Positions 1-8,650 of a stretch of DNA of 10,447 bases are shown one piece after another. The stretch comes from Microdochium bolleyi (Eukaryota; Ascomycota; Sordariomycetes; Xylariales; Microdochiaceae), in contig KQ964291.1 in NCBI GenBank assembly GCA_001566295.1, positions 2,791-13,237 of the forward strand. Reading direction: 5' to 3'. Each line of letters begins with the position of its first letter. Positions within the stretch are counted from its first letter, which is position 1. A program made the position numbers and the translations under genes. The notes beneath the pieces were generated by a model. The model was given only the letters and a program-made list of their open reading frames with translations. It had not been told where the DNA came from and made no database searches.

Positions 1-4
1 GTTA

Positions 5-305
5 CGACCGGTCATGGGTTGCGAGGGGTTTCGGGACTGACCAGTCACAGGCGGAATCAAGTTCAGGCATAGCCATGACCAGTCGTGAGCTGAGTTCAGG
101 GAAACCAGAGTGACTAGTCGTGAGTTGAGTCCAGGAAAACCATAGGTACCAGTCATTAGTCACAAAGAAGAACAGGTGTGCGAGCAAAGCAGTGTGACCA
201 GTCAAGGTCTCTGCCTATGACACTAAGGTTACCAGTCAAGTGAGGCGTCTTGTGCCCCATAGATAGGTGAAGGACGAAGCTAGCCTATACCTCTGACCAG
301 TAATG
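5..305. repeat. Degenerate ~35-bp tandem array built on the dyad TGAC-NN-GTCA
   Basis: Eight close copies of a 10-bp motif, TGACCAGTCA or a near match, start at about 5, 38, 76, 111, 146, 195, 229 and 294. The successive spacings are 33, 38, 35, 35, 49, 34 and 65 bp, the last close to two units. The two best units, 76-110 and 111-145, match at 30 of 35 positions. They share the motif, then GTGAG, a GAGTYCAGG block and an AAACCA block. The motif is an inverted repeat: TGAC and GTCA flank two variable bases (CA, TA or CG), and the copies at 6-13 (GACCGGTC) and 112-119 (GACTAGTC) are perfect 8-bp palindromes. A weaker extra copy lies near 153-162. The array starts at or before the window edge and sits beyond the 3' end of the DUF3723 gene. 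Repeated dyads usually mark protein binding sites. Sub-terminal recombinase sites of a mobile element are possible, but that is inference. Confidence 0.75.
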
Positions 306-521
306 AATGCTACCTAGCCGATTTAGGTTGGCCAAGTGGGCTTTGTTCCAGGACTAAAGCATCCGATGAAGCACGTCTGCGCTGAAGAGAGACGACCATC
401 CGCAAAACATGGCAGGGTCGCGAGCATCTGTGTACACAGTGGACAAGACTCTGCATCATAACTGCCGGCTTATCTACCATGGGAAGCTATGTTGTCACTG
501 TCAGATGACAACGGTACATCG
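306..521. other. Non-coding 3' flank of the DUF3723 gene
   Basis: Between the repeat array and the stop codon of the minus-strand gene there is no recognisable coding sequence, RNA gene or further repeat. It would contain the 3' untranslated region of that gene, but I see no clear polyadenylation signal. Confidence 0.5.
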
Positions 522-3419
522 CTAGATGCCCCAGTAGTCTCCTGTGTCACGAAATCCATCATGGGTCCAGTTGTCGAGTTGGTGCCAAGGTGCGAAGCTG
601 CCTCCGCCGGACAGACTGATCGAAGCAAAGCTCGATGAAGCTTGAGACTGCTGGCTAGATGTCTCGTCATGCAACGGAGAAAGTGGACCCAGGCCAGAGT
701 CGCAGATAGATAACAATGAGGGCTCAGATGCCCTGCGGCAAGGGGATTCGCTGCTGTAGTCAGACAGAGGTGTTTGTCGCACGTTCGGTAGCGGTCCCGC
801 GTCCTGGCTTAGCATGCTTGGCCAACCAGAGATCGCCATGGACCACAACGGAGAGTATGTAGACGGTATTGAAATGATATGAGGCATTTGTGCTGGTGGT
901 GTGGCCTCACCGGACATATCCACCGTTACGCCCTCGTGCGGTGATGAGGATGAGCTATTGTACTCCAGCATTGCAGCTTCAGCCAGGCTTGGTTGATTCA
1001 CTGCGAGTTGACATAGCACTTCTTCTTGTGCAGTGCATGTCAATGGCTGCGGACTATTATCTTCTTCGGGGTGGAATTGAAGGTGATGGGGTATGTAGTC
1101 CGAGGCTAGCGATATCGTTGGTGAACTGCTAGGAAGGGTCCAGACCGTGGATGGGTGCGAAGTTTCCATCGACGATAGTGTGCAAGTGCTTGGGGGTTCC
1201 CCAAAGGCAGTAGACGTGAGGGACAGAATATCGGTGCGATGTTGCCAAGGCTGGAGCTCTGGTAGCAAGGGACTCGGCCAGACCTGGCTCAACACTGGAG
1301 GAGTTTCCTGATGCTGAAGTACTGGGAAGTCTGGAAAGTCCTCTAAGCCCACAACCTGAAGGTGGCCTTCTGATGAGCCGTCGTCGTCCCCGGCACCGGG
1401 CGTGAGAGCTTCTGCGATAGGGTCATACACATGCGGCTCGTGCCATTGAAGTGATAGCTCTGACTTTTCGGCTTCCGTCTGGGTTTTCGAAACTTGAAAC
1501 TCATCGTCTAGAGCCATGGGGTCACAGTGACTCTCTTCGATGCTATTCTGGCATTTTATCCCACCCCACATCGGTGTTGTCGCAGAGACCCTTGTGGTCT
1601 CCGATTCAGGCACCGTGGAGATGGCGGGCCTCATGTCTCTACTCTTAGAGGACTGGGAGGCATGGATCTGATGCAGAGTTGTGCTTAAGCTGGTGGAGAA
1701 GGCTTCACCTCGCTGCTTTGGTGTCCTTCGTTCTTCGCTCTTCACTTGCGTGGTCGGGAGGAGTCGCCCTGTGGATTGGCCTTCAGCGATTGCCTCGAAC
1801 GAGGCTTCCAACGAGACCGTATAAGTATCAACAACCCTGACGATCGGGACCGTTCCCAGGAATGCTTGCAGGATACTCCTGCAATTGTTTTGGACTGTCA
1901 AGTGTTCCGTCTGGTCGACGCTGCTGAGCTGTGGGAGAAAGGCGATGATTCTCATCTGACGAAACACTCTTGAGTGTGGTCTTCCCCAGCGACGCATTGT
2001 GAGTTGCACATCTTCATCGGTAGGTCCTGGGGTTGCATGGCTGCCGCGAAGAATCTTTGTAGCCTCGGTACCCTTGCGGATGACAGAACTATCAAAGCCA
2101 AGCAGGAATGCCCTTCGATAAAAACATGTGAGAACAGCCGAGTTAATGCCAGCATCGATCTTGTCGTCTCGATCAACCTTCGGTGGGTCGCCTCCCAGGC
2201 TTGGAAAGTTTCTGAGGGCAGCCAGGACTAGTTGCCAATAAGCAGTTTCGAAGGAAAGCCCCTCTAAACTGGGTTGCAACACTCCTTCGCGAAGCTCAAC
2301 AAGGGGTCTTGCTGGTGCTTTCCAGATCTCGTGCAAGCTCTGCCTGAAGGGCTGCCTGTGCAACCCGGGTAGCAAATGACGGCGGATGATCTTGACTATG
2401 ATTGAGAAGAACTTCATGTTCTCATGGAACGATCTGATGCTAGGAACTACCATTTGCACACGAAGAAGACTGTGCCGAATGCTACGACGGGCCATGTGAT
2501 CCTTTACATCGGGGAACAAAACGCCACTGTCAAACATGGTACAGATCGCTTTGCGATCGTTATGGCAGAGTGCTGGTGCAAGTGATTGAACAAGGCGTAC
2601 TGTGGCGAAGTCAATGAGGCCCGCAACGTCGCGATCCTGGTTGGCGATGAGCTCCCAGCTATGCTGAATATGTGCCAGGAAATTGACCAGCTCTTCATCG
2701 CAGTGCAAAGCCATGTGTTTGTGGATATTGCCAAGTTGAAACCCTTCCCAGAGGCCTGGGAACTTCAGAAGGCCGTCGAAGGCTGTGGATAGTGTCTTGT
2801 TGGCTTGCAGGAGTTTGAGAGTGTCTCGTTTGCAAGGAGATAAGCGTCCGAGCCACTCTTGCACAATGTCATGGCTTTGGTAGTATTTCAGATTGCAGTA
2901 TATCTCCCCGTCGGTCTTCGGAAAGACATGCGATACTGTCTCTACCAGCTGCCGGACGAGCTCTATGAGAACTTCTGGTGGAGTGTCATCAGGGGGGCAA
3001 TGTAGCTGCACAACCCATTCGGCATTCTGGGGTGCGGCAAGCACGCGGTGCTTGCCGGTTGGGCACCAGATGCGCACATTTCGGACCCGTGGCAGCGTGC
3101 TGCTCTGTAGAGTGGACAACAGCGCTTGTCTTGTTGTGCGCAACTCGTCCAGAATCCGGTGTAAACAAGCCTGACTGATGACAGCTGCAATGTGGTTGTG
3201 CTGATCTGACGGCTGGAACTTGAAGGAGAATCTATCCGCTAGCCAGTCAACGGCATTCTGGTTGAAATGACTAGTTCGGGGTGCGCGATGTTGCACCAGA
3301 GAGCTGCTCTTGTCCAGGAGCAGTTGAGGTGGGCAGTGTTTCTCATCAAAATCCAGTAGGTTTGTTCCGACGCGCAACAGTGCTGTCAAGAATGTCTTCT
3401 TGAGATCAGACATGACCAT
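522..3419 (-). CDS. DUF3723 family protein (fungal, function unknown; Starship-associated family)
   Basis: An uninterrupted 965-residue reading frame. It begins M-V-M at 3419, so initiation could be at residue 1 or 3, and ends with TAG at 522-524. Assignment to DUF3723 rests on the family's ordered blocks as I recognise them: G-K-H-R-V-L-A-A at residues 122-129 (bases 3033-3056); D-G-E-I-Y followed by K-Y-Y-Q at 170-181; W-L-G-R-L-S at 189-194; F-D-x-L-L followed by P-G-L-W at 214-224; A-L-H-C-D-E-E-L at 237-244; and a Y-W-Q-L plus R-N-F-P segment near 394-406. The conserved part runs from about residue 100 to 545. The last 400 or so residues are rich in Ser, Thr, Pro and Gln and look disordered. 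No signal peptide or membrane segment is evident. The G-x-H-R motif resembles the one in ParB/sulfiredoxin-like folds, but that link is only a suggestion. The biochemical function of DUF3723 is not known. It is listed among recurrent Starship auxiliary genes. Unlike both neighbours it has no intron. It is divergent from the patatin-like gene, with 332 bp between start codons. Confidence 0.85.
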   Translation of the reverse strand: MVMSDLKKTFLTALLRVGTNLLDFDEKHCPPQLLLDKSSSLVQHRAPRTSHFNQNAVDWLADRFSFKFQPSDQHNHIAAVISQACLHRILDELRTTRQALLSTLQSSTLPRVRNVRIWCPTGKHRVLAAPQNAEWVVQLHCPPDDTPPEVLIELVRQLVETVSHVFPKTDGEIYCNLKYYQSHDIVQEWLGRLSPCKRDTLKLLQANKTLSTAFDGLLKFPGLWEGFQLGNIHKHMALHCDEELVNFLAHIQHSWELIANQDRDVAGLIDFATVRLVQSLAPALCHNDRKAICTMFDSGVLFPDVKDHMARRSIRHSLLRVQMVVPSIRSFHENMKFFSIIVKIIRRHLLPGLHRQPFRQSLHEIWKAPARPLVELREGVLQPSLEGLSFETAYWQLVLAALRNFPSLGGDPPKVDRDDKIDAGINSAVLTCFYRRAFLLGFDSSVIRKGTEATKILRGSHATPGPTDEDVQLTMRRWGRPHSRVFRQMRIIAFLPQLSSVDQTEHLTVQNNCRSILQAFLGTVPIVRVVDTYTVSLEASFEAIAEGQSTGRLLPTTQVKSEERRTPKQRGEAFSTSLSTTLHQIHASQSSKSRDMRPAISTVPESETTRVSATTPMWGGIKCQNSIEESHCDPMALDDEFQVSKTQTEAEKSELSLQWHEPHVYDPIAEALTPGAGDDDGSSEGHLQVVGLEDFPDFPVLQHQETPPVLSQVWPSPLLPELQPWQHRTDILSLTSTAFGEPPSTCTLSSMETSHPSTVWTLPSSSPTISLASDYIPHHLQFHPEEDNSPQPLTCTAQEEVLCQLAVNQPSLAEAAMLEYNSSSSSPHEGVTVDMSGEATPPAQMPHIISIPSTYSPLWSMAISGWPSMLSQDAGPLPNVRQTPLSDYSSESPCRRASEPSLLSICDSGLGPLSPLHDETSSQQSQASSSFASISLSGGGSFAPWHQLDNWTHDGFRDTGDYWGI

Positions 3420-3751
3420 GAGGACTAGCTGAATAGATATCAGGTGCTTTTAGGGTCTGTCGCAAGCACTTTATGAAGAATTCTCGTGATGCACGCCCGC
3501 GGAGCGGAAACGGGATGTTGCAAACAGCTTTGCAAACCCCGTTGCTCTACGCGCGCGCTTATCTCTTCAGAACAAGGTGGGTGGGCCCTTGGCGTTTTGT
3601 CTGCTGTGAATGTGCTTCCTGGAACCAGAATACTATGCCATATGTGGCTAGCATACTTATAAATAGATGGGGTTGACTCCCCATGTAGGTACCGGCGCCG
3701 TCCGGCGCGGAGAAAGCCCTCACACAACCCATACCGCATGAGTACCTCAAC
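3420..3751. promoter_or_regulatory. Shared divergent promoter region between DUF3723 and the patatin-like gene
   Basis: These 332 bp separate two start codons facing away from each other, so both promoters must lie here or overlap the genes. It contains a TATA box at 3658-3665, a short alternating GC run near 3551-3559, and a GC-rich imperfect repeat (CCGGCGC twice) at about 3692-3709. Reading frames of up to 99 codons cross it but resemble nothing and lack any splice logic joining them to a neighbour. I treat them as chance. Confidence 0.6.
3658..3665 (+). promoter_or_regulatory. TATA box of the patatin-like gene
   Basis: TATAAATA followed by G matches the TATA consensus. It lies 94 bp upstream of the ATG at 3752, which would place the transcription start near 3690-3700 and give a leader of about 60 bases. 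The reverse strand of the same site reads TATTTATA, so it could also serve the DUF3723 gene, though that would mean a leader of about 200 bases. Confidence 0.55.
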
Positions 3752-6321
3752 ATGGCCTCAACATGGCTGTCCATCTGGGCGCCTCCAGTCGGCTTCAATG
3801 GCAGCTACATCATGGAGGACACTCGTCTCCAGCCTGACTTTGTCCACGTGCTATTCATCGGTGTCTGTCAGAAGACTGCCTACCTGCGGCGGCTTGGACA
3901 CACCTTCGACAGCCGGCCGGACACCATGGCGATCCTGCATCGTGGTCATCAAACTATCGGAGACTACACGCTGAACAAAAGCAAGGCAAGGAAGTTCCAA
4001 GCTCAACCAGAGATCGCCGGAAAGCGATTGCATCATTTTGCTCAGGCTACTGCACCTTGTGCATTCTCTCGCCTCATTCGGCCGGTCTGTGGCAGCATAA
4101 TCCTGTTCATGTCAGATGTCGGAGGCATGGACAATGCTGCACGATTGGTGGCATCATGGATAGTACAAGCAAAGGACGATGAGACTGGGCGGACACCTCG
4201 CCTGTTCATTGTTCCCAGCGCACAAACAGACAAGGCCTCTAGAATTTCCCTCTTGATCCGCACTGAAGTCATCGATCAGCTGCGGAAAACCTCCCCGCAG
4301 CGGCCGTACTCCATGAGTGAAGCTTCTCGAATGATGACCTCATGTTTCTGCGATGTTACTTTGGTTCTTGAGAACGATCTAGAGGATGCTTTAGGCGCAC
4401 TCGAGAGCGGCAGAGTGGCACCAAAGAGTGCTGATTTTATCACACTCATGTGTGCGCATCTGCGTGACACCGGGTCGCAGCCTTTCAACCTTATTCGTGC
4501 TTTGAGTAATCGTTATCCTTTGCCAAGTTGTGCAACTTCGCATGCATTGAGCTTCGTCCGCCGCCTGCGCTCAGAAGGACTAGATGGAGTGTACCCGCTG
4601 GCTTTGCTGCTCGTGCAAGAGGCTGCACGAAGCCCATTAGCAGGTATGTCTGTCCCATCAGTTTCTTTGATATGCACTAATGTCTCCAGCACATTGCGAG
4701 CCACAAGTCTTGTTCGACTCCCGTTTCTCGGTGATTGCATATGAGATCGGTCGTGAACTTCGGGATGATGAGTTTGGGAGCCGGCTTCGTGTCGAGTACC
4801 TGAGGCTGCTCCGTCGTAGCCATATTCTGGCACAACCACCCGAACCACCCATAGTGGGAGCTATGAGCGAGTGGATGAAAGACATTGGTCTCTGCACATC
4901 ATGTGTGCTGCAGGTTCCGATCCATGTTTTGTCTTGCAACCATCGACTTTGCGAGGGTTGCGCTAGGCAAACAGCGGGTGAGGAACTCACTATCACAACG
5001 ATCAGATGTCCAGGTTGCCATGTGACGAACACGAGACAACTTACCTTGCAGCCGAAAGGAGGACGAGTGCGGGTCCTGGCCATGGAGCATCAATCTGTGT
5101 TGAGCACTGTCTGCCTACTGCGAGAGCTTCGAGCCCGCCTTCACGGTCCCTTACATGACTACATCGATATCGTCGCAGGTGCGGGTAGAGGTATGTAGGT
5201 CTTGCTGATTCGCAACCCGTGGGAGAATGAAGTCTGACACTTTCATGTACAGCTGTGGATGTTGTTAAAGATATATTCATCGAGGGCCTGGACACTCAGC
5301 AGAGTCTTGAGCGGCACGAGTCGAGGCGGCGCGAATTTATCCAGGCACTGATTCGGACAAAGGCCATCAGCGTGCATAACAGAATGCCAGGCAGCCTGCA
5401 GGTCATTCTGGCGTCGCGTAGGAAGCTACTGACGTCCTGGAGACGTTCTGCACCAGTCTATATCTCACAGTATGTATCACAACAACAGCGAGGTGAGCGT
5501 GAAGCTGACAGTGGAACAGTCCTGTGCCATTCCTCCAGCAGGTACAAGACTCGTGCGGGGACTGGGGACACGAGCTGAATGTCATCGGACTCAATTCTTT
5601 GGATGAGCCTTCCAGTCTTGCAGCGAGGCTGATAGCCGGCTTGTTCTATGCACAGATAATAGAGCGCGAGGAGTCCACAGAAGTGTTTGTGCAGTGTCGC
5701 CTCGGCGAGAGCCCCCACCAGGCAGCTGTCCTCAGGGCACTACATAGTGAGCAGTCACAGCTGTCTTGTGTAGTGAACGGGAGAGAGTATCCGGCCGTCG
5801 GCGCCTGTGATATGCAACAATGGGACAGTATCGTCAGTGGAGGCGACTTCGCTTGCTGGATTCCAATCGACCCCGTCAGGCCAGGCGCACTGTTGGAAGT
5901 GCAGCTTGGCAGTTCTCGAACACCTCGACAACACATAGCCAATTCGCCATGCCTGGCTGATGACATCACTATTGTGATGCCGCCACTTCAAGATCCGACC
6001 GATGCATCTGTAGACCCTCTCGTGGTGACGAGGCTGGACTCTGAGTCCAGCTCAACTTACTCCTCATCGTTGAGCAGTGGATTCGACCTCGGACTGGACA
6101 GTGACAGAGGCCCGGACACTCCCAGCTCCGCTGATAGCGCAGAGAAAGTGATCAGGGAGATCGACCGGCTGCATGGGGTCCTCGTCAACATTAACGAGGA
6201 TATTGCAGGCTGCACAAGCTCGATGGGTAGATTCAAGTCCATGGCGATCTCATTGCATTGCGCTAGCGATGATAGCATAGATAGTAGTAGAGGTAGCCAG
6301 AAGAGCAACTTCTTCGCATAA
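3752..6321 (+). CDS. RING-finger patatin-like protein with a degenerate, probably inactive, patatin domain
   Basis: Four exons (3752-4643, 4690-5190, 5253-5469, 5520-6321) join in frame to 803 residues. The ATG at 3752 is the first in frame after a stop at 3686-3688. An out-of-frame ATG lies 14 bases upstream. Residues 1-360 form an N-terminal region I cannot name, although similar regions precede the RING in fungal patatin-like proteins. A complete C3HC4 RING follows: C366, C369, C380, H382, C385, C388, C404, C407. Next comes a stretch alignable to the start of patatin. Where active enzymes have the oxyanion motif D-G-G-G-x-R-G, this has M-E-H-Q-S-V-L (429-435). Where they have the nucleophile elbow G-T-S-x-G, this has G-A-G-R-A (461-465), so the catalytic serine is glycine. 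No catalytic D-G-G/A motif follows, and most of the patatin core seems missing. From about residue 560 the familiar C-terminal region resumes (S-L-A-A-R-L-I-A-G-L-F-Y), with a Ser-rich stretch near 710-735. Clean splice sites and long open exons argue against recent decay. I infer a pseudoenzyme with possible ubiquitin-ligase or scaffold function. Confidence 0.85.
4644..4689 (+). other. Intron 1 of the patatin-like gene (46 bp)
   Basis: GTATGT donor, CACTAAT branch-point-like element at 4675-4681 and CCAG acceptor. Splicing moves from frame 2 to frame 3, with a phase-1 codon (G + CA, Ala298), and links the N-terminal region to the RING exon. Confidence 0.88.
4893..5018 (+). other. RING zinc-finger segment of the patatin-like protein
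   Basis: The ligand spacing is C-x2-C-x10-C-x1-H-x2-C-x2-C-x15-C-x2-C (residues 366-407). All eight zinc ligands of a C3HC4 cross-brace are present. The preceding T-S-C and following R-C-P-G-C-H match the RING normally found just before the patatin domain in fungal proteins of this type. Intact RINGs usually recruit E2 ubiquitin-conjugating enzymes. Activity here is not shown. Confidence 0.85.
5191..5252 (+). other. Intron 2 of the patatin-like gene (62 bp)
   Basis: GTATGT donor, TCTGAC branch point at 5233-5238 and TACAG acceptor. The split codon is G + CT (Ala465). It falls exactly in the degenerate nucleophile elbow. If retained, the frame meets TAG at 5196-5198, just inside the intron. 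Confidence 0.88.
5470..5519 (+). other. Intron 3 of the patatin-like gene (50 bp)
   Basis: GTATGT donor at 5470, GCTGAC branch point at 5504-5509 and AACAG acceptor at 5519. This pairing is the one I found that restores the 3' frame (His537 from CA + T). The GTGAGC donor at 5493 with acceptors at 5538 or 5541 does not keep the frame. Retention would end the protein at the stop at 5576-5578. Confidence 0.82.
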
Positions 6322-7626
6322 TCAATGAGTTTTATCCTCCATTTTGTCCATGGCCTCCGAGAGTTAGTCACCACTTTGCACATTCAGTATGCATTGAGAC
6401 ATCATTGCTGTCAAGCGAGAGGGTCCCTGGCCCGAGGTAGTCTGAGACGCCGCCGGCACGACCTTGGGAGTATCTAATCGTCGCACTTCTGGCGGTGAGT
6501 CCTGCGCAAGATGATTACCAGGACTGTTTGCTCGGGGGGCCGATTCATAGACATGGAGAGAGTACAGTGAACTTCGAAATTGGTGTCCACTTTGGCCGCC
6601 TGTAAGCCTATGTGAGCACGGTCCACCTTTTCTTGACAACCCCAGGTACGTGGAGCGACGAACAAGGATGCCTGCCAGTTGGAGGGGCAGTCATCACAGC
6701 CAATTCGTACTCGAAAGGCTGAATCTCACTCCTTCACTTATCGAATTAAAGGAATGATTCCATGAGAAAAACCGGATTGATATCTCCTCCGCGCGACTCC
6801 TCATGGGTACTGTGGTCGGGTTCCATCAAAGCCGTCGAAGCCTGTTGTTGGGCTGCTACAATGGCGACCGTGATCAGTGTTCGTAGAATGCAGACCAGTC
6901 GTACAGTAATGACCTTTGTTGCGGGGATGCGAGGTAACGGAGCAAACGAAAATGACAAGTGCTATGGTTGCCCTGCGGATTCGCATATCGGCGCGGCCTC
7001 CTGGCCAGCTGTCGCTTGCTTCGTAGTGTGGAACGCGGGCCTGATGGAGAATCCGGGCATGCCGTCACTCACTGCCCGCCTGGGATTCGTTGCAAGGAGA
7101 GTCCCATGACCCCGCATCCTCGGGAGCAGGCATCACCCATGGGGCGTCACTGAGCTCCAGCTATCTATATTCGCAAGGTCTCGACGGATCGCCCAATTTC
7201 CTCCATATGTATTATCAGATATGCAAGGCTATTCTATGCATAATAAAAAGGACGGATACCCGCTCGGCTTTGCAAGCACGTTGATAGAGCCATTGACCGT
7301 ACCACAGTATATACACATAAGCGCCGGGATCTTGGCCCCCAAGCCTTTGCAGCGACAGCCTGATCAAATCCTCCCAGGCAACAGCCCACACCAATCATGC
7401 ACGACCACGAGCGCAGGCGCCGCGACGAAGGGAAACATGCTGGACGCCGCCGGAGCCTGGTTTTGTCCCCAAGACTCTTTTTCCTCCCCGTGAGACCTCC
7501 CATGGCCGCACTCTTCAACAGGCGACGAAGGCCTATATCCGTCGCTGACTCTGTCTTGTCCAGACCCGATACCAACTTCTTCGCTACCCCTGAACGCCAA
7601 TACCCGCCCCCAGAGGCCCCCGCACG
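6322..7626. other. 1.3-kb intergenic region with no convincing gene
   Basis: It holds the 3' flank of the patatin-like gene and the upstream region of the NLR gene. Small reading frames of 60-115 codons occur on both strands but none resembles a known protein. The most notable is minus strand 6958-6746, 70 residues with a hydrophobic stretch near residues 20-35 ending in A-A-Q-Q-Q. A TATATA at 7308-7313 and an AATAAAAAGG run near 7240 are AT-rich elements upstream of the NLR. A single match to the left-end dyad core, GACCAGTC, lies at 6893-6900 and may be chance. Confidence 0.55.
7308..7313 (+). promoter_or_regulatory. Possible TATA element upstream of the NLR gene
   Basis: TATATA followed by CACATAA lies about 319 bp upstream of the NLR ATG. 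If used, the leader would be roughly 290 bases and would include ATGs at 7397, 7437 and 7502. The long distance makes this tentative. Confidence 0.3.
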
Positions 7627-8650
7627 ATGTCAGCCCCTCGGGCCATCGATAGCCCTGACTCGTACACGATCGGCTGGATCGCTGCCCTACCGATTGAAAG
7701 GGCCGCCGCAGAGGCTATGCTCGACGAGGACCACGCGCCTCCAGCCAGCTTTGTCAGACATCAAAGCGATACGAATGTTTACACATGGGGTCGACTGGGA
7801 GAGCACAACATTGTCATTGCCTCACTTGCAGCCGGGGTATATGGCACCACGTCAGCGGCGACGACTGCTTCGTGCCTCCTTGCCTCTCTGCCATCCATCC
7901 GCATTGGCCTCATGGTCGGGATAGGCGGCGGCATCGCTCGCCCGGATAACAATCAAGATATCCGACTGGGCGACGTTGTAGTGAGCCAGCCGGATGGGAC
8001 GACGGGCGGGGTGTGCCAGTATGACTTGATCAAAGCAAAGGCTGGCGGCAAGCGCGATCGCAAAGGCTTCCTCAGACAGCCCCCGACAGTGTTGCTCAAC
8101 GCGCTGGCCAGCATCCAGGCCGATCACGAGCGCAAGGACTCTAAGGTTCCCTGCTATGTTCAAGAGATGCTGGAGAAGAACCCCAAGATGGGCAGGAAGT
8201 CTAAGAAAAGCCCCGGTTTCGCTCATCAAGGCTTAGAAAACGACCGCCTGTTCCAGGCGTCCTACGACCACGTCACCGGGCCGGACTGTCGTTACTGCAA
8301 CGCAGATGGCGAAGTCCAGCGAGACGTTCGCGACACAACTGACCCTGACATCCATTACGGCATCATCGCATCTGGCAATACTCTCGTCAAAGATGCGGCA
8401 GAGCGCGACCGAATTGTCGACGACGTTGGCGGGGACTGCCTCTGCTTCGAGATGGAAGCAGCTGGCTTAATGGACCACTTCCCTTGTCTTGTGATCCGGG
8501 GTATCTGTGACTATGCCGATGCTCACAAGAATGATCGGTGGCAGCGGTACGCCTCAGCAACTGCGGCCGCGTATGCTAAGGAGCTTCTCGCGTATGTGCC
8601 GGCCGTCGAGGTACAGGAGACTAAGCGGGCATTGGAGGTGCTACACTCAG
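7627..8650 (+). other. PNP_UDP effector domain (exon 1 of the NLR)
   Basis: The exon encodes almost exactly one domain, so the exon border matches the domain border. Motifs expected of a functional nucleoside-binding fold are present: the phosphate-binding-type glycine loop at residues 97-103, the purine/ribose-site E-M-E at 275-277, and D295 in R-G-I-C-D. No frameshift or internal stop is seen. Confidence 0.88.

Noticed and set aside
1..13. TTAC next to the first dyad, reminiscent of the TTAC-type target sites reported for Starships
   Set aside because: Four bases at an arbitrary window edge carry no weight. TTAC also recurs inside the array (229-232), and no matching direct repeat or captain gene is visible.
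2..205. A 67-codon minus-strand reading frame across the left-end repeats
   Set aside because: It is a translation of the tandem dyad array. The repeated residues come from the repeat, and the variable unit lengths (33-49 bp) do not keep a frame.
3440..3739. A 99-codon minus-strand frame as an upstream exon of the DUF3723 gene
   Set aside because: No credible donor/acceptor pair joins it to the 965-residue frame, which already has a reasonable start. The translation resembles nothing and overlaps the promoter region.
5493..5541. Alternative intron in the patatin-like gene with GTGAGC donor and CAG acceptor at 5538 or 5541
   Set aside because: Both versions put the last exon out of frame. 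The GTATGT donor at 5470 with acceptor 5519 and the same branch point restores the frame.
6762..7109. A 115-codon plus-strand frame in the intergenic region
   Set aside because: Unusual composition, no recognisable motif, and overlapping frames on both strands. Nothing supports it as a gene.
7397..7924. A 175-codon plus-strand frame overlapping the NLR start
   Set aside because: Arg- and Pro-rich shadow of the PNP_UDP coding sequence in another frame with no recognisable domain. It is kept only as a possible upstream frame.
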